A stretch of 64,000 nt of DNA from Deinandra increscens subsp. villosa (Eukaryota; Streptophyta; Magnoliopsida; Asterales; Asteraceae), in NCBI GenBank assembly GCA_039602395.1, contig JBCNJP010000023.1:87198451-87262450 (forward strand). Reading direction: 5' to 3'. Positions 12,143 through 24,017 of the stretch are shown piece after piece; the first letter of the stretch is position 1, and every line of letters begins with the position of its first letter. The notes below the pieces were generated by a model. The model saw nothing but the letters and a program-made list of their open reading frames with translations, did no database searches and was not told the DNA's origin. A program made the translations under genes and the position numbers.

Positions 12143-12202
12143 GACGTTGCCCGTGACAATGAAAGTGAAGACTCAACTGGAGCCGTTATAGATCTAGGTT
12201 GA
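12143..12202 (+). pseudogene. Terminal exon-like segment of the same unrecognised gene
   Basis: Preceded by a pyrimidine-rich tract and AG acceptor (TTTGTTTAG, ending 12142). Twenty in-phase codons read DVARDNESEDSTGAVIDLG and end in TGA at 12200-12202. Acidic and serine-rich C-terminal tails of this kind occur on many nuclear proteins, so no function is claimed. The intervening intron contains the foldback element at 11573-11960. Confidence 0.35.
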
Positions 12203-12535
12203 CGTTTGTATTTCTGATAACGGATATAGGGTGTATTATGATTTGGGTAATTGAAAATTTATATTCTTCTTTGAATTGAGTGTGTTTTTTAAAGTTAGTA
12301 GGTTTGTGTTTGAAATTTATAGTTGTTTTTTGAATTCGGTGGTTGTATGTTTGAGATATTTTATATTGGATATGTTTTCGTTGTAATAATCTTGCCGCTT
12401 TTTTACTTTTACATATACGATTGGCCGGCTCAAAACATAGACGGGACACCAACTCGTTTTGTTTATTTATGCATATAAATTTCTACTTTGAAGTTCTTTT
12501 ATTTTACTCGTTACATTTGCAATCTTTATCTTTAA

Positions 12536-12862
12536 TCCTAATAAAGTACTAAAAATAAAATGGGTGCCACATGTCTTATTTTTAGGAGGTCCACATCACT
12601 ATTGTCATATGTCAAAACCGCATTCAAGTATCAATTTATTAAATTATCAATTAAGTATAATTACCAATTTTGTCAAAACTAAATTTCCCTATAAAAAAAT
12701 TTGACAAACTTAATGTGAATTTGATAAATTAACTCGATAATTTGATTATTTTAAGAAAACTAATCAACAATTTGTCAAAAATAATAAATTTAAATATTTT
12801 AACCGTTTTTATATGTATCTAAAATGAGCTCAACCCATATAATACACGGGTTACTAACCTAA
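12536..12862 (+). mobile_element. Short non-autonomous Helitron
   Basis: The 3' end shows the Helitron signature: hairpin-forming sequence ending ATAATACACGGGTT (arms imperfect here, perfect in the copy at 24600-24620), then ACTAACCTAA with CTAA at 12859-12862 followed by T. The likely 5' end is TCCTAATAAAG at 12536, preceded by A, as expected for A^T insertion. The 3' part was later duplicated at 24481-24631. Confidence 0.55.
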
Positions 12863-13138
12863 TATATATATATATAGACTAACCTATTCCTACTTTCGAG
12901 CTCCATCCCAAGTCAAGTCACACACCTACACAACTAGTTTTCAAGTGTCACACTCAATAGTGAATTTGACGATCAATCTTCTTGTAATTTTTTTTTTCAA
13001 GTTTCAACATTATTCTTTTCGTAACATCTAATTCACCAACATGTCAAATCCATACCAAAAATCAAATTTTACCAATTTTGGAGCATGTATACTCTATATG
13101 TCTATGTCTATGTGTTTATATTTGTGTTTGATAACAAA

Positions 13139-13932
13139 TTATTATATATAACAACCAAATTTGGTTGATGAATAGTAGGTTTTTAGTTTTTTATAGCTTG
13201 GCCATAAAACTTTAAGATTTTGACAATATCTACCCCTTAAACTTTTAAACATTTTTTAAACGAAATAATAAACTTTTAGTTTTTATAGTTTAGTCACATA
13301 TGTTTCATACTTTTACATTTTGTACTTTTTAACTTTTAAGGTTTTTTTTTTTGTTTTAAGTTTTGTTGTCTTTTACTTTGGCCACGAAACTTTTAACTTT
13401 TCCACTTTCGTTTTTAGTATATTTTTATAGTTTTATACTTTCACTACAAGACTTTTAGACTTATACATTTTATACCCCTTAACTTTTTAACCCTCTAACT
13501 TTTAAAGTTTTTTTTTTTTAAAGTTTTGTTGTCTTCTACTTTCACCACGAAACTTTTAACTATTCTACTTGTGTTTTTAGTACACTTTTATAGTTTTATA
13601 CTTTCACCACGAGACTTTTATACCCCTTAACTTAGTATATTTTTATAATTTTATACTTTCACCCCGAGACTTTTAGACTTTTACGTTTTATACTCTTTAA
13701 CTTTTTGACCCTCTAACTTTTAAAGTTTTTATTTTTGTTTTAAGTTTTTTTATCTTCTACTTTTAGCACGAAACTTTTAACTTTTCTACCCTTGATTTTA
13801 GTATACTTCTATAGTTTTATACTTTAACCACGAGACTTTCAAATTTTTACGTTTTATACCACTTAACTTTTTGACTTTCGTTCAATATTCAAATTCAACC
13901 CCGCAGCCACGCGCGAGGTGGTAAACATCTCG
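13139..13932 (+). mobile_element. Helitron-like non-autonomous element (copy 1 of 2)
   Basis: This 794-bp segment is absent from the duplicate, where A24936 is joined directly to T24937; the junction is A^T, as for Helitrons. It starts TTATTATATATAACAACC and ends in ACGCGCGAGGTGG...AACATCTCG. The related copy at 47308-48128 keeps a better hairpin (CCCC-ACAGCAACGCGC-GGGG). The interior is a run of imperfect repeats of words such as ACTTTCACCACGAGACTT and TTTTACGTTTTATACCCC. The ends CTCG instead of CTRR and the lack of a 5' TC make the class assignment tentative; the TTA repeat at both junctions allows a 3-bp shift. Confidence 0.6.
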
Positions 13933-15410
13933 TTACTTAAATGAGAGAAACTAAGAAGGTATTTTATATAAACTTAATGTATTATTGAAAGAAACAAATC
14001 TTGTAAAACGAGGTTTGTTATTGCGTTATTGGTCTAATTTGATCTATTAGATCATAAGAACACCCTAATTGTAAATATGTGTCATATTCTCCTCTACAAC
14101 CTGTATATATCATGTCAAATGACGATTGTATATTTTAATACAACCCGTATTTACATAATTGTATTAGACGATATTACTCGGATTTAGACTGATATGACAT
14201 GTTTGGAGTTTTTATAGTTTGACTAAAAGAGATTACAAGTCCTACCATACAGTTTGATTTGACTAAAGGTGTCCAGAGTTTGATTTGTCTAAAGGTGTCC
14301 AAATAACAACAGATAAGGAAGTTTACCAAAATACACATTTTTATATTTGAATTTTGGAAAATTGGACTTAAATAATCCGAACTTTTGCTTATTGGCAAAC
14401 AATAATCCCACATTTAAAAATAATTTCCACTGGTCCCAACTTTCAACTTTATTTTTTTTGTTGGACCCGTCCTTAAGTCTCTTTAACTCCGTTAAAAAGC
14501 TGATGATGTGACAAAAAATCTGCTGATGTGGCAAAGATGACATGGAATACTCTTTTATATTTTTTTGATTCCCACATGTGAGGGACTATTATTGTATTTT
14601 AACAAAGTGTAGGGGCTAGCTAGTATGTTACCGATTGTAAATTAATAAAACCATTTGCCCAGTTATCCTCCCCCTACCGCCACCACTGACAAATAACCTT
14701 TGCCGGAACTCCGGCGAGTTTCCTTCCACAATCCACCGGAACTCCGACGAGCTTCTCCCTCCTGTCGGAGCTTCGTTCAAATAACTTTCACTTCACCGTT
14801 ACTATTCGCCCCTCTCATTCACTGGCTACAAATCGTCCGTCTTATTGTCCGTTCATATGAAGACGATTCAGATGAATTCGATATGAAAATTTGGTAAATA
14901 CGAGGTGCTATTTGTTGCCGAATCATTTGGATTTGATTCATTTTGTTGAGAAACAAGCGAATTAAATGTTATACAGTGCATCGATCTTCAACGACTTCGA
15001 GATTTCAAGTAAAATGTTTCTATTTGTAAGTTTTTGTTTTGTTTTTAGGTCGTGTATCTATTTGATTTGTAGGATCTTCGACGATCCAAATGATCAGTAT
15101 TGTAGGATGCGTTGTAGATCTTGCTTTTGATGCATATTTGGATATGTAAATTATTTGATTGAAATTTAAATCGATTTTGGTCAAACAACAGCTTCTTTTG
15201 GGTTTTGTATCCTTCGAAACTGGTTCCAGTGAGCTGTTATCGTACGATTCAGGTGTGATGCCGACTAGATGATCCAGGTGGCATTCTCTGCTATATGATT
15301 ATTATGTTAAAAAAGGATATTTGGTTCAAAGGGATGGAGACCAACTGTAAATATCGTTGAAACAATAACGACGAAGAAGAGGTTAAGTCAACATCCATTT
15401 CTGTCGAGAT

Positions 15411-16739
15411 TGTTGGGTTACGACAGTGGCATTCGGGTCTCGGTAATAGCAATTTTTTTTTTTGTTTGGAAATAATTATTTACAACAAATAATTATTAAA
15501 CAATTACCGAGTGGATTAAATCAGATAATTAAATTAACTATTAATTTAATAGGCAGCGGAAACGATTTAAATTACAAACGCGAAAACCAGGTAATTAGCG
15601 TAAACCAAAACAACAGGATTCGACAATCACCAAAACGCGCAAACACCATAATCGCGTTTAAACAAAACGCGAAGTATTTATAAAATAAATAAATAATTTA
15701 ATCTAAACTAACTACGAGTTTAGATATACCTGAGCGGTGATTCAAACAGACGTTCGAGACACCGGAAGTCAACGGGTGACGCTAGGGTTTCGCAGAAGTG
15801 ATTCGTCTGACGAATCTGACTTTCCTCGCGAACACGGATTTACTACGCGGTGAATCAAGCACCGAGAAAATCTCGTACGTCGGATTGGGCGCGAACTAGG
15901 GTTTGCGGACGACGAGCCGAACACACCAAAAGGTGGTTCACGGCTAGGGTTTGTCGGCGGTGAACCGGCGACGGCGAGGAAGCGCGGCGGCCGGCAAGGT
16001 GGCGGCGGCGGCTTAGCGACGGTGATGGCGACGGCGGCAGCGGAGCGCACGGCGGTGGGGGGTGCGGCGGCAGCTGCAGAGCGGCGGCGGCTGAGAGCGG
16101 CGGCGGCTGAGAGCGGCGGCGGCGAGGAGTGTCGTCGGCGGAGTGGACGGCAGCAGCGGCTAGCCAGGCGGCGGGGGGCGGCGGTGGCTAGTGAGGCGGC
16201 GGACGGTGGCGTGCAACGGTCGAGGGGTTGGCGAAAAACAAGAGGGCGGCGGCGGCGGTGGGGTGCCGTCGATGTCGGTCGCGAGAGGGAGGGGAGAGCG
16301 ACGGCCGAAATTCTCACTAAGTTGATTAGGGTTTCGCCTCCCTTATTAGTTATATTTATAACTGACTTTGTTTCCGTTTAACCCCTCGATTTAATTCAAT
16401 TCCCAATTGAACCATTCAATTTCCAAAGTTAACCTTTAACCTTTTAAATGTTCGTCGCTAACCAAATATTAGTCATACTAATAATCCGTCGATTTTGTCC
16501 ATTACGTTAATAATATTTAACGTTTTTGTCGCTTAATTAATCTTAATGATTAATATCGATTTAAGTAATTAATTATGTATTAATTAAACTATTTAATAAA
16601 CACATAATTAATCTTTCTGCGAATTCGCCGGTTATATAGGTAAGCGGTCTTTAATACCCGTTGCCTCCGGTGTAACTCTTACGGGTCTTGACCGGGTCGG
16701 GTACTTGATTTAGTCGGGTCTGGACACCTAAATCCAACA
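15411..16739 (-). repeat. 3' LTR of the young Copia element
   Basis: 1329 bp, TGTTGGGTTACG...CTAAATCCAACA, with a short inverted repeat TGTTGG/CCAACA at the ends. The middle (about 15950-16290) is extremely GC-rich with GGC/GCG triplet repeats. An antisense 182-codon frame (16317-15769) crosses it, but it is compositionally driven (R, P, S, A) and ends inside the LTR, so I do not call it a gene. Confidence 0.93.
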
Positions 16740-19683
16740 GTCTCCCACTTGGACTGATCGCGACTATTAATCAAGATACAGTCAGAGGTGCTCTAGCTAC
16801 ACGTGGCTGTCCCAACCAGTCATGACACTTCAAGTCTGAACAACCAAGGCATATCAATAAACTTGTGATATAGTTTAGACTTAAGGTATTTGTAAAGTCA
16901 TCAGATCCTTTCTGTATGTGACATCAATCGAAACAGAGACATGGATCTATACATTCTCTTTGTGTTCGATCATTATATTTCTCGTTTTACTGTTCGAAGT
17001 GGTCCAATCAAACACACAGTAAGTTTGGGTAAGGCCTTACACTTCACACTTGGAACTAACGAGAGGGCCCATGATGTCAAACTGTTGCATTGAAAAATGC
17101 AAGAGTACAGAATCCCATATTGACTACATACAACTCCCACTAAGCTTCAGATCCATTCCCAAAAGTAACCGTTATGGCTGGCAGTTACGCGACAGCGTTA
17201 AGCTACAATCAAAGTATGCTCTTTGGCAAACGGGAGGTCGCTCATGTGTCTCAGGTATAAGGATACCGTTGAGTATACCATCAATCAGATTTGTCTTATG
17301 CTAAGATCCATGAAGACATTCTGATACGAGTTACGTCCCGGCGTCATTCTCCAATGAGGCCTTGTGAGTCTAGAGGTCAACACCTTGAGTCCAGAGTCAG
17401 AATAGTCTTGCTTCAGCCGTTGCTCCCGCAATGTCTGATCGACTACGGACCTTTTAGAATATTAAACGAAATATTCATGGATAATAAAACGTATAAAATT
17501 CGAACGCGTTACGCAGAATTCAGACCTTCGTCTAACAACTTAGAGGAGGTCGAATGATATGGTGCAAACGACAGTGTTCGACATCCAACACTAGAATCGA
17601 ATATCGAAGTAATGCAGAATTCGTGTACTAAGTAGTAGACTAATTTCGCTGATCTAGCCCGATCGCAGAAATTATGGATTCGGTATCAAATGCTCGTATT
17701 TCGATTTAGAATTGCCAATATCTGTTGTTTCTTGAGACTCAGTGTTTACCTTGAACAGTGAATCTTCTTAAGTGAATCGAACTTGTGATAATGGAGCGCC
17801 CTTGGTAAGCACACGTATGACTGTGTTATCACTTGAGCATGTTAACCGACTATTTATGGAGTCGAATTAACCCTTGAATGTTTTATAGCATTCTTAGTTC
17901 AGATTCAATTAAGGTGGCTATTAATGTTCAACGGACACAATTCATACTCGGTCGATGAACATATATTTTCTCTCATCAGTGTTTAGCAGTGATGATGTGA
18001 TTTTCCATCTATGGTCATGGCGTAACATCTTACGGCAACATTCTATGCAATATTCAAGTATTGGATTCATGTCTACATCATATTTAGTATGATTTGAACT
18101 GTTTCAAGAGATTGATCGCGTGTGGTTGCTCAGTCATATCACGATCAATACTTAATATAATCTTGAAACTTACAATTATTTGAGGTGTCATTTAACGTTT
18201 CATCTCAGAAAATTTAAATGATCTTTAGATCGGCACTTGATCGTTATTCCAGTAAGGATCTATGGCGATGCTCCCACTTGCTTGAGGCAGATTGACATTC
18301 CTATCTTCATCTTTCTTTCAAACCGCTTGGATATTGATTTATACGAAGAAAACGTTGTAATCAATTATCGTTTACAAGAACGAAATTGTTTGACTTCGTA
18401 ATATGATGTACGAGAGTCTAAACTTAATATCCAGGTGTTATGACTTGCTCATAAGTTCATAGACGATTGTCAAAGTCATTTCAGAGTTTGATAGCATGAA
18501 GATGCGCTCGTCTATGATTGTTTGAAAGTGTCCCGTGATGATCAAGAAGATGATTTATCCTATCGGACCCTGGGGTCCGACACTAGAGGATGTTTCCTTA
18601 TTCAGGTAAGGTTAAACATGCCAACTCTAACTGGAATGTCAATATGTTCCGCTTAACAACAATCCATTGTTGGCGAATCATTATTTATCTGGCTCGTCTC
18701 GTTTAGATGCGAGAGTTGTTTTACATATTCCAGTGACTTATCTGAGTCACTTTTCTTTAGATATTTAAAGATCTAGCTTTGGACATGTAATTGCTAAATT
18801 CCATCTTCGCAAGATACCGGTCTTGGGATTGGAAGTTAGTTATGCAAGTGATGTGTGAAAAGGGTGTCATGGTTACATGAAGTCAAGGGTTTTGTTGTGG
18901 CAAGTCATTAGTCTTGTGTGTTACTAGTTTTTATACTGAAAACGTTGGACCGACATATATGACACTTAGTGTTCGTCAGATTAAAACACACGTGAGTACA
19001 ACTATTGTAGTCTAAGACTTCCAAGATGTGTCTAGGTGTATACATTTTATGGTTATGTGCACCAGAAGTGGTGTGACCATACTACAATACTGTAACCAGC
19101 AGGTGATTACTCCTGTAGTTGTTCAGCTGGTGATTCGAACTGATATGATCAGACGTCTACTTGAAGCAGAGGATTGATATGTTCATACGATTGTAGATCA
19201 AAGCGGCGATCTTCAATCGGTTCGACTTGATTTAATATTATCGACGCTGGATGGTTTAAAATCACAGGACTTTATGAACCATAATTGCGTCGTGCATTGT
19301 CACGTAACTGTTACGATATACGCTTAAGACATTATAGCTTTAATGGGATGTGATAACCAAAAGTTATCATGTCGCATTTGAGCTAGTCTTAATCAAATCA
19401 AGTGCACCAGGTTGGAAGATATGTTGTTATGGGATTTTGAATTTAATCTAACAAAAGGTTGAATCAAATTCAAAGTAGATTAAAACCAAACTTGAATGTT
19501 TTGAAAATCAACCATTGTCAAAACATGTCATAATCAAAATCCAAAGAAAGCAATTTGTTCATCCTGGAAAACAGCCAGGGAAAACCACACGAAATCAGTT
19601 GTTTTAAAATTGCCAAGAATTGTTTTAAATCAAAACTCAGGACACGAACTTTATTTGTGCGACAATCGCAAGGTAGTTCAGCA

Positions 19684-20676
19684 TCATCTTGGCTTGCTTT
19701 CTTTCAGCTTCATGCACCTACAAAATGTAAAGTATGTCAAACATATATTTTGTAGGAATAAGTGAAGCATCATACAACATAAACTTATGTGTATACCTGA
19801 GGAATTACCCGGCTGGGCTTTTCCACTTTTCACCTTGGCAAGATATTCTGGGCAGTTTCTCTTCCAGTGCCCCATCTTGTGGCATTCAAAGCACTCGCGT
19901 TGTTCGGGCGGTGGTGCTTTGGTTGCCTTAGGCTTGCTTTTCTAGGAGCTTCCAGACGCTCTGGTTACAGCTGCCTTGCCCCTCTTCTTGTTCCCACGTC
20001 TGCCCTTCTTTACCTCAGGCTTCTTGACGCCTCCTGATCGGATTGCGAGTACATCGGGTGCCTTACCGTTAACAAAATTAACTTCAGCGGTCTTAAGCAT
20101 TCCGTGAAGTTCAGTCACTGACTTTACCATGCTATGCATGTTAAAGTTCACCCGGAAAGGAGTGAAGGCACTTGACAGTGAGTGAAGAATTAGGTCAGTC
20201 GCCATTTCGGCGGGTATGACGTAATTCAGCTTTGCTAAACGGTCGATGTAACTCTTCATCTTCAGGACATGAGGGCTGACAGGAGCGCCTTCTGCCATGC
20301 GACAACTAATAAGTGTCACAACGGTGTCATAGCGTTCCTGTCGGGCCTGAGTTTCAAACATGCCCCTCAGATCACCGATCATCTGAAAGGCCGTCCTGTC
20401 AACCATGTTTTTCTGAATCTCAGATTCCATGGTGGCTAACATAAGACATGCGACATTTTTGGCATTGGTACGCAATGTGTTATGGGCGTTTCGCGCCGCT
20501 TGCGTGTCAGCTTCAGGTTCCTCAGGAACCTCAGCATCTAACACGGTTTCCGTGTTAGCCATTTTCAGGACGATTCTCAGATTCCTTTCCCAATCAAGGA
20601 AGTTGGCGCCATTAAGTTTCTCCTTCTCAAGGAGAGACTTGAGATGGAAAATCTCTTGGTTTGCGCGGTTAGCCAT
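19684..20676 (-). pseudogene. gag: Copia gag with zinc knuckle, one in-frame stop
   Basis: Nucleocapsid/capsid polyprotein. ATG at 20676 (MANRANQE) is the likely start; a CTG codon three codons upstream is in frame but unlikely. The UBN2-type gag domain is clear (LNGANFLDWERNLRIVL near the N-terminus, then MCHVMDRTAF-like helical region and LKMKSYIDRLAKLNY). A lysine-rich stretch ends at a TAG near 19942. The same frame then reads through CFECHKMGHWKRNCPEY, a CX2CX4HX4C zinc knuckle (about 19835-19890), and stays open to 19684. Apart from that stop the frame is intact, consistent with a recent insertion. Downstream protease is missing. Confidence 0.85.
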
Positions 20677-20939
20677 CTGAAACAACAGGCAAATGTTTTA
20701 GTGTTTCGATGTTTGATTCGTATTCAAGGATGGCAAGCTGATCTTGAATAGGAATTGGGAATTCAGTCAGTTAGACAATTTCTCCAGACAACGTAAAGTG
20801 CTTTCAAAATTTCTAAGTAGCCGAACGGACAACGATTGTCACTTGTGAGTCTACTATCACAACTCCCGTTATGGGGCTTTCGCGAATGGATCAACGAAAT
20901 ACGTTTAGCCCCATCTATGCCCATTTTGTCTACAAGCCG

Positions 20940-21103
20940 ACCAGAGGTACGGTGTTGAAATACTCCAATACCAAAGGTGCATGTAAAGAAAACAGTATTT
21001 GTCCTAAGCAGTCAGTGTGAGCGTACGGTGTTGAAATACTCCAATACGCTCACCTTGGAAGATACCCTAAACACCACGTGCGGTGTTGAAATACTCCAAC
21101 ACG
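20940..21103 (-). promoter_or_regulatory. Three covarying hairpins in the retrotransposon leader
   Basis: Between the primer-binding site and gag, the loop CGGTGTTGAAATACTCCAA occurs three times (20950-20968, 21026-21044, 21081-21099). It is closed by three different but complementary stems: ACC-aga-GGTA/TACC-aaa-GGT (20940-20978), GTGAGCGTA/TACGCTCAC (21017-21053) and CGTG/CACG (21077-21103). On the RNA strand each also has an inner UUG/CAA pairing with apical loop GAGUAUUU and a CACCG bulge. A fourth stem (ATGGGGCT/AGCCCCAT, 20871-20914) lies beside them. Position and form suggest an RNA packaging or dimerisation signal; that role is inference. Confidence 0.6.
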
Positions 21104-22119
21104 GATGTATCGGTAAATATGTTCCAAGTTAGACTTGACTTAGGATGGCATAGACTACCGGTTTTAGGCTTACCAGATAGGATTAATTTGTCAAATTTTA
21201 ATATTTAATGTGACGGCAAATATTATGAATCCTATCTCACTCGGGACGATCAATTAGATAACCTAAGTATTAACGATCTATGTGTCGCGAGTCGATAACC
21301 AATTTTAATAACGTTCGATTGCATTATCGAAAAATTCGAATTTGATGTCGAATTAAATTGGTTATTTAATTTTGTGAAGTCGTAACAAAATTAGGACTTT
21401 CATTTAATCGATTGAAAAATTAGTTTCATTTTTGATAAAACCAAGTTTGGGTTTTAAGTTGGCGTGTTAATCTAATTAAGACAAGCAACCAAAAACAAGC
21501 AAACACACATGTACATATCCGGCCTAGCAGGGGCTTCGATATTGTCAGAGCCTATGACAATATCGAATAAGGGCAAGGGACATAAAAGTAAATCAACCAC
21601 GAGAACAGAAAACTCCCTGATCGACTTAGTTGCTCCCACTGGCTTCAACAAGCTCCTGCGAGTCATAGGAAACGTCGGTCTTGTTTTGACTTCCAGCCAT
21701 TTTCGAAAATCCCATACAGGGATAATCTCAAATGGGTCTTTGTATCAAGCTCGTCTTGTTCGTCCAGGCGAAAATGAGCGATAACAATTAAAATAAAACT
21801 ATTCTATTTTAAATAATTACAACTTTGAACCCAGTAAAATTTGGGCTAATCCAAAACAAAACACATGGGCCTAATGGGCCATACCATAACGAAACCATGA
21901 CAACATAATACAGGGTTGGGCCGAATATGCACGAAAGATAATTCAATCAATTACGTTGAATCGGATTATGTTTAGTGGATCCAAATCGACTAAACATATT
22001 TAAAAGGCGATTCATTTGATTTCGCGACTTTCGGGTTCAGAACCCTAGTTCGCGAAAGTGTGCCGGTTTAAAAGAGACCGGCCTGGGTTTGCGTGTGGTG
22101 ATCAAGGCTCTGATACCAC

Positions 22120-23463
22120 TGTTGGGTTACGACAGTGGCATTCGGGTCTCGGTAATAGCAATTTTTTTTTTGTTTGGAAATAATTATTTACAACAAATAA
22201 TTATTAAACAATTACCGAGTGGATTAAATCAGATAATTAAATTAACTATTAATTTAATAGGCAGCGGAAACGATTTAAATTACAAACGCGAAAACCAGGT
22301 AATTAGCGTAAACCAAAACAACAGGATTCGACAATCACCAAAACGCGCAAACACCATAATCGCGTTTAAACAAAACGCGAAGTATTTATAAAATAAATAA
22401 ATAATTTAATCTAAACTAACTACGAGTTTAGATATACCTGAGCGGTGATTCAAACAGACGTTCGAGACACCGGAAGTCAACGGGTGACGCTAGGGTTTCG
22501 CAGAAGTGATTCGTCTGACGAATCTGACTTTCCTCGCGAACACGGATTTACTACGCGGTGAATCAAGCACCGAGAAAATCTCGTACGTCGGATTGGGCGC
22601 GAACTAGGGTTTGCGGACGACGAGCCGAACACACCAAAAGGTGGTTCACGGCTAGGGTTTGTCGGCGGTGAACCGGCGACGGCGAGGAAGCGCGGCGGCC
22701 GGCAAGGTGGCGGCGGCGGCTTAGCGACGGTGATGGCGACGGCGGCAGCGGAGCGCACGGCGGTGGGGGGTGCGGCGGCAGCTGCAGAGCGGCGGCGGCT
22801 GAGAGCGGCGGCGGCTGAGAGCGGCGACAGCTGAGAGCGGCGGCGGCGAGGAGTGTCGTCGGCGGAGTGGACGGCAGCAGCGGCTAGCCAGGCGGCGGGG
22901 GGCGGCGGTGGCTAGTGAGGCGGCGGACGGTGGCGTGCAACGGTCGAGGGGTTGGCGAAAAACAAGAGGGCGGCGGCGGCGGTGGGGTGCCGTCGACGTC
23001 GGTCGCGAGAGGGAGGGGAGAGCGACGGCCGAAATTCTCACTAAGTTGATTAGGGTTTCGCCTCCCTTATCAGTTATATTTATAACTGACTTTGTTTCCG
23101 TTTAACCCCTCGATTTAATTCAATTCCCAATTGAACCATTCAATTTCCAAAGTTAACCTTTAACCTTTTAAATGTTCGTCGCTAACCAAATATTAGTCAT
23201 ACTAATAATCCGTCGATTTTGTCCATTACGTTAATAATATTTAACGTTTTTGTCGCTTAATTAATCTTAATGATTAATATCGATTTAAGTAATTAATTAT
23301 GTATTAATTAAACTATTTAATAAACACATAATTAATCTTTCTGCGAATTCGCCGGTTATATAGGTAAGCGGTCTTTAATACCCGTTGCCTCCGGTGTAAC
23401 TCTTACGGGTCTTGACCGGGTCGGGTACTTGATTTAGTCGGGTCTGGACACCTAAATCCAACA
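22120..23463 (-). repeat. 5' LTR of the young Copia element
   Basis: 1344 bp. It is longer than its partner by a 16-bp duplication near 22820-22850 (GGCTGAGAGC unit) and shorter by one T in the T-run near 22163. It ends AATCCAACA at 23463, directly before the TSD. Confidence 0.93.
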
Positions 23464-24017
23464 GAGATACCGTCGCCGATTGAGAAAGTGTGTTTGCTAA
23501 AGGGGCGGCGACGGAGAGTGGTGTTGACGTGGAGGTTGAGGTTGAGGGTACGAAGCTCCGACAGGAAAGAGCATAAGCTCGTCGGAGTTCCGGCAAGGGT
23601 TTTTTTGTCGGTGGTGGCTGGTGGGGGGAGGATAACTGGGAAGATGGGTTTATTAAACTATAATCGGTAACATGCTAGCTAGCCCCTGCAGTTTGTTAAA
23701 ATACAATAATAGTCCCTCACATGTGGGGGTTAAAAAAAATAAAAGAGTATTCCATGTCATCCTTGCCACATCAGCATATTTTTTGCCACATCATCAGTTT
23801 TTTTAACGGAGTTAAAGAAACTTAACGGCGGGTCCAACAAAAAAAATAAAGTTGAAAGTAGGGACCAGTGGAAATGATGTTTAAAGGTGGGATTATTGTT
23901 TGCCAATAGGCAAAAGTTAGGATTATTTAAGTCCAATTTTCCTTGAATTTTTATAAATACATATGCTTTTGTAGCCTTCGAACATATTTACATTCGCTTA
24001 ACAAGACCAATAAAGAC

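Larger units (their letters stand above)
15411..23463 (-). mobile_element. Very young gag-only Copia retrotransposon (TR-GAG type)
   Basis: LTRs lie at 15411-16739 and 22120-23463, flanked by a perfect TSD GAGAT (15406-15410 and 23464-23468). The minus-strand primer-binding site TGGTATCAGAGC is at 22118 to 22107, one base from the 5' LTR. The polypurine tract CCAAGTGGGAGAC (minus strand, 16740-16752) abuts the other LTR. The LTRs differ by eye only by a T-run length, a 16-bp duplication in a GCGGCGG tract and about two substitutions. The internal 5.4 kb encodes only gag; the 2.9 kb between gag and the polypurine tract (16753-19680) has no protease, integrase or RT. Confidence 0.93.
14347..23951. 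mobile_element. MULE with about 480-bp TIRs and 9-bp TSD, carrying a nested Copia
   Basis: The element is 14356-23942. It is flanked by TTGAATTTT at 14347-14355 and 23943-23951. Terminal inverted repeats start GGAAAATTGGACTTAAATAA and extend roughly 480 bp, reaching the copies of CCGGAACTCCG/CGGAGTTCCGG. The paralogous empty site with a single TTGAATTTT is at 25351-25359. Without the nested Copia the MULE is about 1.5 kb, so it is non-autonomous; no MURA-type transposase is present. Its non-TIR interior (about 14850-15400) is AT-rich and could be captured sequence. Confidence 0.9.

Noticed and set aside
15769..16317. 182-codon minus-strand protein (and its copy at 22.7-23.0 kb)
   Set aside because: Low-complexity R/P/S/A composition from GCG repeats, confined to both LTRs of one element and altered by the 16-bp duplication.
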